From the NCBI GenBank assembly GCA_016342285.1, contig JAEINQ010000048.1, positions 1 through 51,693 of the forward strand: a stretch of DNA of 51,693 nucleotides, written 5' to 3'. Position 1 is the stretch's first letter, and every line of letters begins with the position of its first letter. A model generated the notes under the pieces. That model was not told where the DNA came from and made no database searches. It worked only from the letters and a program-made list of their open reading frames with translations. This DNA comes from Desulfobacterales bacterium (GTDB lineage Bacteria > Desulfobacterota > Desulfobacteria > Desulfobacterales > JAEINQ01). Both the position numbers and the translations under genes were made by a program. Positions 18,875 to 26,236 of the stretch are shown here, in pieces.

Positions 18875-18970
18875 CGAGACTTCCTTCAGCAGGCTGTCCA
18901 GGGCGATGCCGGCCGCCTTCTCATTGCCGAGATCAGGGGCCATGTCTTTGATCAACTCTGATTTGTTCAT
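18875..18970 (-). pseudogene. Truncated HU/IHF-like DNA-binding protein (N-terminal remnant)
   Basis: About 32 residues starting MNKSELIKDMAPDLG and running to ALDSLLKEV resemble the N-terminal helices of HU-family proteins. A good AAGGAG sits 7 bp before the ATG. After that the frame runs antisense through lpdA without family resemblance and lacks the DNA-binding arms. I infer that the 3' part was lost at the lpdA junction. A small expressed protein cannot be excluded. The stretch 18971-19182 holds nothing I recognise. Confidence 0.45.
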
Positions 18971-19182
18971 TCAAGTCTCCTTACGATGGATGTCATGATG
19001 TCCAATGGTTTTAAGAACTTCATACCGATTGAAATGATAGCGGATTCTCTTTGGAGGGGCATTATGTCGGAAGCTCGGGTTCCGCTCCCTGGAGGGACCG
19101 GAATCATTGGTTCCTGTTTCCCGGCTGGGGGCATGGGGGCGGGTTAGGCAGGCTGGTGCAAAACTATTGCGCTCGACAATAC

Positions 19183-19250
19183 GGCGTTAAAATTCGGCTC
19201 AATATGCTCATTTATAGAACATAAACTCCGCTATTTCGCCGAATTTTGCC
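19183..19250. repeat. Inverted repeat downstream of the sigma54 regulator
   Basis: GGCGTTAAAATTCGGC (19183-19198) pairs with GCCGAATTTTGCC (19238-19250) around a ~40-nt AT-rich loop. It lies beyond the stop of the minus-strand regulator, before TTTTTCAACACCCTG. It could act as a terminator or be a dispersed repeat. Confidence 0.5.
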
Positions 19251-19288
19251 TTGTCTTGCCTTCGCTCATGACGTTTTTCAACACCCTG

Positions 19289-20704
19289 TTAGGACTTGTG
19301 ATCTTCTTTCCGTATGTCGTATTTCTTGAGCAGCTTATGGAGCTGGCGGGTGCTGATGCCGGCCTCCCGGGCAGATTTGTCGATCCGCCCCCGGTTCACC
19401 GACAGGACTTCCTTGAGATATTGGCGTTCAATATTTTCCACGCCCCGGGCGCGAACCTCGGCCAGGCCCTGGTGCGAATTGAACGGGACCTGGGCGCAGG
19501 CCGTATTGGCGGCAAACAACTCACCGGGAAAACTCTCGGGCGAAAGGACGGGGGTGCTTTCGAGAATGTAGGAGCGTTCCATGAGGTTTTCCAACTCGCG
19601 AATGTTGCCCGGCCAATCATATGTTTTTAGGGCCTCCATCACCATGGGGTGAACCTTTCGGATCTCCTTATCGTAGAGGGTGTTGAGTCGATCCAGGAAA
19701 AAGTCGACCAGCAGGGGAACGTCCTCCCTGCGGTCTCTCAGGGCAGGCACTTCGATGGGAAAGACATTGAGCCGGTAGTACAGGTCTTTTCGAAACTCTC
19801 CGGCTTCGGACATCTTTTTCAGGTCGGCATTGGTGGCTGCCACCACCCGGGCGTCGGATTCCAGCGTGACTTGCCCACCCACCCGTTGAAAGGTGCGGTC
19901 CTGAAGGACCTGAAGCAGTTTGATCTGGGCCGACGCTGTAATGGTGCCGACTTCGTCGAGAAAGATGGTGCCCCCATGGGCGATCTCAAATTTTCCCGGT
20001 TTGCGTTTGTCGGCGCCCGTGAATGCGCCCTTTTCGTGTCCGTAGAGCTCGCTTTCCAGCAGCGTGTCCGGTATGGCCCCGCAGTGAATGCTGATGAACT
20101 GTTTCTGCCGCCTGTTGGAGCTGCGGTGGATAAGCTTGGCGATGACCCCTTTTCCCGTTCCGGTTTCACCATAGAGCATGACCGTTGTGCGGGTGGATGA
20201 AACGGACCGGATCTTGTCGAAGACCTTTGCCATGGTTGGACTCTGGGTTTTGGCAAAATGCAGCGACTCCTTGTCCCAGAACTGGTCGCGCAGGTAGTCG
20301 AGTTCAGACTGGCGCTTTCGGTCTTCCAGGAGGCTTTCGATGACGTAGCCGACTTCAGTCGGGTCAATGGGGTAGGTCAGGTAGTTGCTGGCACCGGCCT
20401 TGACGGCATCGACGGATTCCCGGATGGTGCGCTGATCTGCCATGATGACGATTTCGGCGGCGGGGGAGATCTGGAAAATCTTTTCCAGGGCTTGCCGGCA
20501 GGCATCCCGCCCCTGTTTCGGGGCGTCGGTCGATTGCAGGAAATGGATATCCACAAAGCTGATTTCATGGCGTTTGGCCTGAAACAATTTGAAAAAGTGC
20601 GATTTGTCCCTGGCAATCGTCACGGTGTAACGATCGCCCAGGCTCTGCTCAATCGTCCGGGGAGCCGCCGGATCCTTGGTCGCCACGACGATGCTCTTTT
20701 TCAT
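19289..20704 (-). CDS. Sigma54-dependent transcriptional activator with degenerate receiver
   Basis: 471 residues. N-terminal receiver-like domain (1-125), AAA+ domain (about 150-385) and a Fis-type HTH at the C-terminus ([20 protein letters not shown]). The ATPase is intact: GETGTGKG (K185), GAFTGA (226-231, sigma54 contact), GGTIFLDE (D250/E251) and [14 protein letters not shown]. The receiver keeps D52 but lacks the acidic pair (VVATKDP where VDD is usual) and has Tyr instead of the conserved Lys (LTYPID). No kinase gene is adjacent, so control may not be by phosphorylation. The structured repeat 20727-20954 ends 22 bp before the ATG. Confidence 0.94.
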   Translation of the reverse strand: MKKSIVVATKDPAAPRTIEQSLGDRYTVTIARDKSHFFKLFQAKRHEISFVDIHFLQSTDAPKQGRDACRQALEKIFQISPAAEIVIMADQRTIRESVDAVKAGASNYLTYPIDPTEVGYVIESLLEDRKRQSELDYLRDQFWDKESLHFAKTQSPTMAKVFDKIRSVSSTRTTVMLYGETGTGKGVIAKLIHRSSNRRQKQFISIHCGAIPDTLLESELYGHEKGAFTGADKRKPGKFEIAHGGTIFLDEVGTITASAQIKLLQVLQDRTFQRVGGQVTLESDARVVAATNADLKKMSEAGEFRKDLYYRLNVFPIEVPALRDRREDVPLLVDFFLDRLNTLYDKEIRKVHPMVMEALKTYDWPGNIRELENLMERSYILESTPVLSPESFPGELFAANTACAQVPFNSHQGLAEVRARGVENIERQYLKEVLSVNRGRIDKSAREAGISTRQLHKLLKKYDIRKEDHKS

Positions 20705-20726
20705 ATCAAGCCCTTTGTCTGTTCTA

Positions 20727-20954
20727 CCTAAACTGAGCGTTTTAAATTTTGAAATAAATTATAAGTATACGAAATTAGAAGATAAACAATCTATTTTGTC
20801 TTTCAAAATTTAAAACCTTTCAGGATTGCCGATCTTAGCGCATCTACGGCGTCAGATGCCTTCCCGCATAAAGGACTATAGCGGGAAAATATCTTCCTTG
20901 TAGCTACGGCAACACGCCAAAGGCGGGCAAGCCTCGACAATCGCTCAACTTAGG
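20727..20954. repeat. Structured element with inverted ends, copy 2 (upstream of the sigma54 regulator)
   Basis: Ends CCTAAACTGAGCG and CGCTCAACTTAGG, inverted with 11/13 matches. It shares GATTGCCGATCTTA, GTCAGATGCCTTCCCGCATA and AAGGACTATAGCGG with the copy at 16493. Here the internal hairpin is cleaner: CCTTCCCGC pairs with GCGGGAAAA around ATAAAGGACTATA, extended by AGAT/ATCT. It also has an extra ACGCCAAAGGCGGGC segment near the far end. It is oriented toward the start codon exactly as in copy 1. The stretch 20955-21257 holds no gene I can support. Confidence 0.85.
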
Positions 20955-21257
20955 TTCTACAGTCAGCCTCGACCGCCCGAGCGGTCCGGGTCCCATGTGG
21001 CCGGCAAAATCTCGTTGGATGGCTCCGTCGATTTTGCCGCTTCCATGGCGGTGAATCGCGCCAGTCGGTCACCTTTACAGATCCTTGGAAAAGAATGCAA
21101 CACAGATGTGCTTGGCCGCCCGTTTTTAGGAACGGTCGTCATTTTCTTACGATTCAACTCGAATGGGGGAAAAACGGCAGGCATCCGGAAAGGGCGGGAG
21201 GGGGGCAGGGAACGATTACCCATGGGGTTTGGGCTCTGCAAACAACATTGCTGAACT

Positions 21258-21415
21258 TTGACAGCCCCGTAAAAAGTCGAAAACCGTCTTTTTTCGTCAT
21301 TCCCGCGTAGGCGGGAATCCAGTCATTTCAAATGGTTCTGGATGCCTGCCCCCTGCCTTCGCAGGGGCAGGCGCCCAGGCATGACGGAATTTTGGACTCT
21401 TTACGAATGCATCAA
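21258..21415. repeat. Repeat frame TTGACAG...CATCAACTTTA, copy A
   Basis: Begins TTGACAGCCCCGTAAAAA and ends TTTACGAATGCATCAAC. The interior is a GTCATTCCCGCGTAGGCGGGAATCC-type palindrome plus a second CCCTGCCTTCGCAGGGG stem and AGGCATGACGG. The same outer ends enclose a different interior at 34407-34569. Confidence 0.75.
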
Positions 21416-21498
21416 CTTTAGATCACTTCACATTTGTCCGTTGGGGCAACCCAAGGCCGCGGTTTTCGGGCCAGGATTCTTTGCGCGTTGCAGGACCA

Positions 21499-21780
21499 TC
21501 ACTCTTCAACGACATTATATGAGATCACCGTAATGATCTTGAGCCCATCGCTTTCTTCAATGGTTCCAATAATCTCGACCAGGTCTCCGTCGTGGTCGAG
21601 CAGCAGCTCATCGCCGAGGTCGGTCAGGGCCACCTCGTAGATGACGCCTTCCTCGGTGATGATGTTCTGGGTGTCAACCACCCGGCCGACGACCGTGGCT
21701 TCCTCGGCCGGTGATGGGCCGGCCAGCAGCACGGACATCATCAAGGTCAGCATAACGACCAGCGATATTCGGTTCTTCAT
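21499..21780 (-). CDS. Small exported protein, OB-fold-like
   Basis: 93 residues. Signal peptide of about 25 residues (hydrophobic VVMLTLMMSVLLAG, then PSPAEEA). The mature part, about 68 residues, alternates beta-strand-like segments (VVGRVVDTQ, VIYEVALTD, GDLVEIIGTIEE, KIITVISYNVVE) as in small OB-fold exported proteins. Function unknown. It begins 2 bp after the stop of the 107-residue gene upstream, whose sequence has a similar strand pattern, so the two are an operon and may act together outside the cytoplasmic membrane. Confidence 0.75.
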   Translation of the reverse strand: MKNRISLVVMLTLMMSVLLAGPSPAEEATVVGRVVDTQNIITEEGVIYEVALTDLGDELLLDHDGDLVEIIGTIEESDGLKIITVISYNVVEE

Positions 21781-21782
21781 TC

Positions 21783-22106
21783 TTACCTTCCCGCGTATCC
21801 TTTAATGACGGCAAGTTGATGGACCCGCATGCGCTTTCGCCCGCCATCGTATTGGGCGATACTGCCAAAAACTTCCACCCGGGACTGAATGTATTTGTCC
21901 AGGTTGATCCCTTCCAGGAGGTACTCTTCGTCGCTGTCGGTCTGAAGCGTCAGTTCCAACACATTGCCCCTTTCATCCCAGTTCGAAGGGATGACGATGC
22001 CCGTCTGTCGGTTGTTTGGGAGCATCTCGGGTTTCACGACGCCTTTTCTCCTTACCGGTTGTGTCTTGCCGTATTCAACCCAACCGGCCGGCCTCATGGA
22101 GACCAT
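21783..22106 (-). CDS. Small protein of unknown function, OB-like
   Basis: Up to 107 residues. Strand-rich core: GIVIPSNWDERGNVLELTLQ, EEYLLEGINL, SRVEVFGSIAQYDGGRKRMR and VHQLAVIKGY. The layout resembles the exported protein encoded 2 bp downstream, suggesting an ancient duplication or a shared fold. I see no signal peptide. The start is uncertain: ATGs at 22106 and 22097 both lack a strong ribosome-binding site. Not recognised as a named family. Confidence 0.65.
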   Translation of the reverse strand: MVSMRPAGWVEYGKTQPVRRKGVVKPEMLPNNRQTGIVIPSNWDERGNVLELTLQTDSDEEYLLEGINLDKYIQSRVEVFGSIAQYDGGRKRMRVHQLAVIKGYAGR

Positions 22107-22497
22107 GTGTGCATCCGCCCCCCAACCGATTGTGTGTGATATCTAAAGCAAGCTTTGTGCCATGTTCGACCCCTGGTGCATCGGCGACCTCGGAACGACC
22201 CCCACCGAAGACGAAATTGCACCATGTCTGGTCCTGCGCCGGCATGGCGGTCTTTTTTTCGGAACCCGGAATTCCGTCGGTCCCCAGGGATTGCCGTTTA
22301 CGGCTCCGTGGAAAAAGCGCCCCGGCCCCCCTGTTTTCCCGGATCGGCACAACGAGAACGCGTCGGTTCCGGATCGCCCAAAAAGTGGCAGGCTTTTTGC
22401 TTCTCTTTATTTTTCTTAAAGCCCCTCTTTCTGGCGATGGGAAGGGATAGAGACCTATTTTGGTGTCGGTTCTCAGTTCGCAGTTGGAAGTGAATCC
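22107..22497. other. Divergent intergenic region, no gene recognised
   Basis: Separates the minus-strand OB-like pair from the plus-strand DksA/TraR gene. Neither strand gives a frame with a start signal and family resemblance. A short T-rich run near 22390-22420 is the only compositional feature. Confidence 0.4.
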
Positions 22498-22860
22498 ATG
22501 GACAGCACGCAACTGGAATTTTTCAAAAAAATGCTTGAGGAACGGCGGGACGAACTCCTTGGCCGCGCTGACGCCACTGTCAGCGAGCTTCTTGCGGACT
22601 GGGAAGGCCTGCCGGATCTGCTGGACCGGGCCGGATTCGAGCGTGACCGCAACGCGCTGCTTCGGATTCGAGACCGGGAGAGCAAGCTTATCAGAAAAAT
22701 CAGGACGGCGCTGGATGATATCGAAGACGGTGTTTACGGAACCTGTGAGGAATGCGGCCGGGAGATCCCCGTTGCCCGCATGATGGCCCGGCCGGTGACC
22801 CGGTACTGCATACGCTGCAAGACCCGGATGGAACAAAAAGAGAAGGTTGTCGGGTATTGA
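22498..22860 (+). CDS. DksA/TraR-family zinc-finger regulator
   Basis: 120 residues. The N-terminal coiled coil has DLLDRA near residue 40, matching the DxxDxA tip that DksA-like proteins insert into the RNA polymerase secondary channel. The C-terminal C4 finger is CEECGREIPVARMMARPVTR then CIRC. The family modulates RNA polymerase, often with ppGpp. The length is between TraR (~70) and E. coli DksA (151). Because both tip aspartates are kept, it probably acts on polymerase (inference). Weak ribosome-binding site (GAAGTGAATCC). Two tiny genes follow on the same strand. Confidence 0.9.
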   Translation: MDSTQLEFFKKMLEERRDELLGRADATVSELLADWEGLPDLLDRAGFERDRNALLRIRDRESKLIRKIRTALDDIEDGVYGTCEECGREIPVARMMARPVTRYCIRCKTRMEQKEKVVGY

Positions 22861-22999
22861 ACACGCTGACATGAGGCCGCCACATCCAGTGGTGGACCCG
22901 GAAAGGTTGACCCGTTCCGGCGAGAGAACACCCCAGTGAATTCTCAATTTCCAATACTCAATGTTCAATTTTCAATCGTGGAAACGGAAGGATAGCAGC

Positions 23000-23128
23000 A
23001 TGAATGGCATCAAGCGGTCGATTCAAAAAATTCAGGATGAAATTCAGCGTTTGATTCGGGAACTGGATCAGGTGATGGCTGCCATGGATGAGGGAGAGGC
23101 GAACCTTTCCGAAGACAAGGGTGAGTAA
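23000..23128 (+). CDS. 42-residue coiled-coil small protein
   Basis: Starts MNGIKRSIQKIQDEIQRLIR and continues as one amphipathic helix (ELDQVMAAMDEGE) to a short acidic tail. AAGGA lies 8 bp before the ATG. Its TAA overlaps the ATG of the next gene (TAATG), so the two are translationally coupled, which supports both being real despite their size. Function unknown. The helical heptad pattern suggests self-association or binding to a partner, possibly the zinc-ribbon protein encoded next. Confidence 0.6.
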   Translation: MNGIKRSIQKIQDEIQRLIRELDQVMAAMDEGEANLSEDKGE

Positions 23129-23322
23129 TGGCGTCCCGAGAGCGCCCCATGGGGGCGGGGGCAACGAACAGACATAAAAACCGGTACACCAGCTCACGGA
23201 AAAAGAAAGTGAAATCGGGCAGGTCCTGCCGGGTCTGCGGGAAGGACCCTTATCCCAACTACTTTTACTGCCCGTCCTGCCACCACAAGGTCAGTGGCTG
23301 CGCCGATGGAGATAGCGCATGA
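23128..23322 (+). CDS. 64-residue zinc-ribbon small protein
   Basis: A basic N-terminal half (RHKNRYTSSRKKKVKSGR) is followed by a compact ribbon CRVCGKDPYPNYFYCPSCH, i.e. CX2C-X10-CX2CH. It probably binds zinc and, with its basic arm, nucleic acid or a ribosome-like partner (inference). The ATG overlaps the stop of the 42-residue gene. Not recognised as a named family. Confidence 0.65.
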   Translation: MASRERPMGAGATNRHKNRYTSSRKKKVKSGRSCRVCGKDPYPNYFYCPSCHHKVSGCADGDSA

Positions 23323-23355
23323 ACCCCGGGAGGGATTTCAGCTTGCCATTGAAAT

Positions 23356-23374
23356 CCATGTCCTCAGGGCATGG
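23356..23374. repeat. REP-like hairpin repeat
   Basis: CCATGTCCTCAGGGCATGG followed by TCAGAGTCAATTG: the family hairpin with one stem mismatch. A separate TCACGCC-GA-GGCGTGA hairpin lies at 23408-23423. Confidence 0.75.
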
Positions 23375-23455
23375 TCAGAGTCAATTGCCGTAAGCATTCA
23401 CAGGGCATCACGCCGAGGCGTGACTTTGTTCCCTGGCATTTGAAGTTCAATAGAG

Positions 23456-23552
23456 TACGTCTGCATGCCCGGCGCCTCGCATCTACGGCACCCTGTAAAC
23501 GCTTACCGTGCGAGGGCATGGAACTTCTTGATCCTTTCAACCCCGTGAACAG
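23456..23552. repeat. Dispersed ~97-bp repeat, copy 2
   Basis: Matches 6418-6517 from ACGTCTGCATGCCCGGCGCC through CATCTACGGCACCCTGTAAA to CCCCGTGAACAG. It directly precedes the long repeat at 23559. Confidence 0.75.
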
Positions 23553-23558
23553 TTACCA

Positions 23559-23822
23559 ATTGGCTATGCCGTTTCATTTGTCGTGCAATGCCTAAAATGC
23601 ACTAATCCGCCAGAGGCGGACAAGAGGTGCGAAATGCCTAATCCGCCAAAAAAGGCGGACAAGAGTTGTGGAGTCGCTTCGCTCCGGTTTTTTAAGCTAA
23701 AATATGGCAGAATTCCTTTATTTTAGGCAATTTAGGCATTTAAGGCATTTCGAACTGAAAGCGCAGGATCCCAGCCCCTTCCAGGGGCAACCCAAAGCCT
23801 GGTCCTCTGGGCCAGGATTCTT
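23559..23822. repeat. Long dispersed repeat, copy 1 (~264 bp)
   Basis: Begins ATTGGCTATGCCGTTTCATT, contains ATCCGCCAGAGGCGGACAAG, GGAGTCGCTTCGCTCCGG and repeated TTTAGGCA/TTTAAGGCA boxes, and ends in the CCTGGTCCTCTGGGCCAGG hairpin. It is very similar in the same order to 41831-42085. It includes the stem CCGCC-AAAAAA-GGCGG. No long frame is conserved between the copies, so it is non-coding. Confidence 0.85.
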
Positions 23823-23836
23823 TACTTCGCCGTCCT

Positions 23837-26047
23837 TCAGGGGGGCGTCGGCGCCTCAAGGACCTGGCGCACGGTGACGGCCAGCTCCTGGCCAATGACC
23901 GGCTTTTGGATGAAGGCACGAATTCCGATTTTCCGGGTTTGGGATTCAGTCGTCTGCTTGCTGAACCCGGTGCAGAGGATCACCGGTATATCCGGCCGGA
24001 TGGCCATGAGCGACAATGCCAACCGATCTCCGGACATACCGGGCATGGTCATGTCCGTGATGACCAGGTCGAACCGCCCGACGTCCTGGCCAAAGCGTTC
24101 CAGCGCTTCGATCGGGGTGGTGCATGTCTCGACCTGATACCCCAGGCGTTCCAGCCGCTGTTTACCCAGAGATACCAGCGCCGGTTCGTCATCCACGAAC
24201 AGAATCCGTTCTTTGCCGCCGGGAAGCGCTGACGTTGTTGCCGGTTCGGGCTGTGTCGGCCGGGGCTGTTGGATTGCCGGCAGATAGACCGAAAAGACCG
24301 ATCCCTTGCCCACGCGGCTTTCAACGGTGATATCTCCCCCGATACCCCTGACGATGCCCATCACCACGGCCAACCCCATGCCGGTTCCCTCGCCAACTTC
24401 CTTGGTCGTGAAGTAGGGGTCGAAGATGGAGGCCATGATTGCCGGTGGAATGCCGGTGCCGGTGTCCTTCACCGTGAGTTTCAGGTAGGGGCCATCGTCG
24501 AGATTCGGGTGTGGGCCGCTCGTTTTTCCGTCAAGGTCTGTATTTTCGATGGCGACGGTGAGGGTGCCGCCCCATTGGCCCATGGCATGACCGGCATTGG
24601 TGCACAGGTTCAAAATGATCTGGTGGATCTGGGTCGGGTCCCCTTGAATATACCCCGTATCCGAAGACATATGATGTTGGATCTCGATGGACGTGGGGAG
24701 CGTGGCCCTGAGAAGGTTCAACACTTCCTTGGCAATGGGAACGACCTGGACGGGTCGATTTTCGATTTTGCTTCGGCGACTGAAGGCAAGGATCTGCCTG
24801 ACGAGTTCCTTTGCCCGGTGACTGGCGGCGAGGACCTGGGCCAGATCCTTGTGAACCATTGATTCGGGGGGAACTTTGGCATCGGCCAACTCGGAAAACC
24901 CGATGACGGCACTGAGAATATTGTTGAAGTCGTGGGCAATGCCGCCGGCCAGGGTACCAAGGGCATCCATTTTCTGGGACTGCCGGATCTGGTTTTCAAG
25001 GGATTTTCGATAGGAAATGTCTTCCACGACACCGTCGATATAGCCGGTCTGTTCTTGTCCGTCCGCGGATGCAACGGCCGATATGGCCGCTGTAAAAGTG
25101 GAGCCGTTTTGCCTGAGCATCAGCGATTCGACATTTTTAATGATGCCCTGGTCCATGACCTGCGCATAGAGTCGCAGATGGTCAATGGGGTCGCCAAAGA
25201 GGGTGCCCATTTTCGTGGACATGAGCGATTCCTTGGTGTCGAATCCCAGCATTTCCACCATGGCCGCATTGACATCGATAAATTTTCCGTCGGGTGCGGC
25301 CACCCTTCGGTACACGCCGATATCGAGATTCCCCATCAGTGCGTCAAGCTGGGTTTCGCTCTTTGCCCGATGGGCGATTTCCTTCTTGAGCTGGTCTGCG
25401 GTGAGTCGGTGCCGGGTTTCCGAGCCTTTCAGGCGAGCCAGGTTTCGGATCATTTCCAGGCGATAATCGGTGGCGGTTTTCTTGGCAAAATATAAAAGCA
25501 GGGTCACAATCAAAAAGGTCAGGTAAATCCGATGAACCAGCGCCGTCGTCAGTTCATTTTCATGGGGGCGCCAAGGGGTGTTGATGAGTAGCAGGGTCGC
25601 CAGCAGCGACAGGCACCAGAGCAGGCCGGTCCTGGGGCGGGTCAGGAAAAAAGTGGCCGCGGCAAACACGAAAAGCCAGGGCAGGCGGCTGGTGTTGGCG
25701 GAAAAGCCGATCCGGTAAACGAGCAACACCGAAAAACAAAAAAGGAAAATGTGGGCCAACCATGTGACGATCCGGCCCGTGCTGTTTTGATGGCCGGCCC
25801 GCTTGAGAAGGACATGGGCGATGACAGCAGCCAACAGCATGGCCAAAACCAGGGAAAGAACCGGGGTTGAGCCGGCCATGAATTCGCGGATCGCATAATA
25901 GCCGAGCAACGGAAATGCCGAAAGAAACAGGATTCTGCTCAAGTATCCCTTGAGGAGATGGTCGGATGCGACATCGAAACCTTCTGATTTCAAAAGTTTC
26001 GTTGGATTGTCGGGTATCTGTTCGTTATGTTTTTTGAATAAGGGCAT
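23837..26047 (-). CDS. Membrane PAS hybrid histidine kinase
   Basis: 736 residues. Six predicted membrane helices between about residues 28 and 190, a short coil, a PAS domain (about 225-350), HisKA with GTLAGGIAHDFNNILSAVIG, HATPase with GTGIPPAIMASIFDPYFTTK and GMGLAVVMGIVRG, and a C-terminal receiver with FVDDEPALV, LVITDMTMPGMSG and the lysine in FIQKPV. This is the common PAS-HK-REC type whose receiver often feeds back on the kinase. The signal and target cannot be read. I chose the ATG at 26047 (GGAGGGACCCA upstream). No response-regulator gene is adjacent. Confidence 0.93.
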   Translation of the reverse strand: MPLFKKHNEQIPDNPTKLLKSEGFDVASDHLLKGYLSRILFLSAFPLLGYYAIREFMAGSTPVLSLVLAMLLAAVIAHVLLKRAGHQNSTGRIVTWLAHIFLFCFSVLLVYRIGFSANTSRLPWLFVFAAATFFLTRPRTGLLWCLSLLATLLLINTPWRPHENELTTALVHRIYLTFLIVTLLLYFAKKTATDYRLEMIRNLARLKGSETRHRLTADQLKKEIAHRAKSETQLDALMGNLDIGVYRRVAAPDGKFIDVNAAMVEMLGFDTKESLMSTKMGTLFGDPIDHLRLYAQVMDQGIIKNVESLMLRQNGSTFTAAISAVASADGQEQTGYIDGVVEDISYRKSLENQIRQSQKMDALGTLAGGIAHDFNNILSAVIGFSELADAKVPPESMVHKDLAQVLAASHRAKELVRQILAFSRRSKIENRPVQVVPIAKEVLNLLRATLPTSIEIQHHMSSDTGYIQGDPTQIHQIILNLCTNAGHAMGQWGGTLTVAIENTDLDGKTSGPHPNLDDGPYLKLTVKDTGTGIPPAIMASIFDPYFTTKEVGEGTGMGLAVVMGIVRGIGGDITVESRVGKGSVFSVYLPAIQQPRPTQPEPATTSALPGGKERILFVDDEPALVSLGKQRLERLGYQVETCTTPIEALERFGQDVGRFDLVITDMTMPGMSGDRLALSLMAIRPDIPVILCTGFSKQTTESQTRKIGIRAFIQKPVIGQELAVTVRQVLEAPTPP

Positions 26048-26236
26048 TGGGTCCCTCCGCTTTTTGCGAATATGAAAGGAGGGGAACATAAGTCGAAACA
26101 GGAGAAAGGGAAGGCCCGGGAGCTGATTGGACCTTTAATCTGGAAAGGTTACAGCTTGCCGATCGGTGAGGAAATGAACGGTTTTCCCGCCGACAGAAGG
26201 TCTGCCGGCGGGCATTTTATGGATTCGGAAAAAGCC

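Noticed and set aside
20963..21241. 92-residue minus-strand frame between the two repeat elements
   Set aside because: Pro/Arg/Ser-rich, no recognisable domain, no ribosome-binding site; probably chance in non-coding DNA.
21280..21400. CRISPR-like or integron-like repeat at the GTCATTCCCGCG palindrome
   Set aside because: A single palindromic unit with no spaced repeats; it matches a common dispersed palindrome style instead.
22075..22968. Long minus-strand frame across the DksA/TraR gene
   Set aside because: Covers a clear zinc-finger gene in antisense and runs into a repeat-like AT stretch; no family features.
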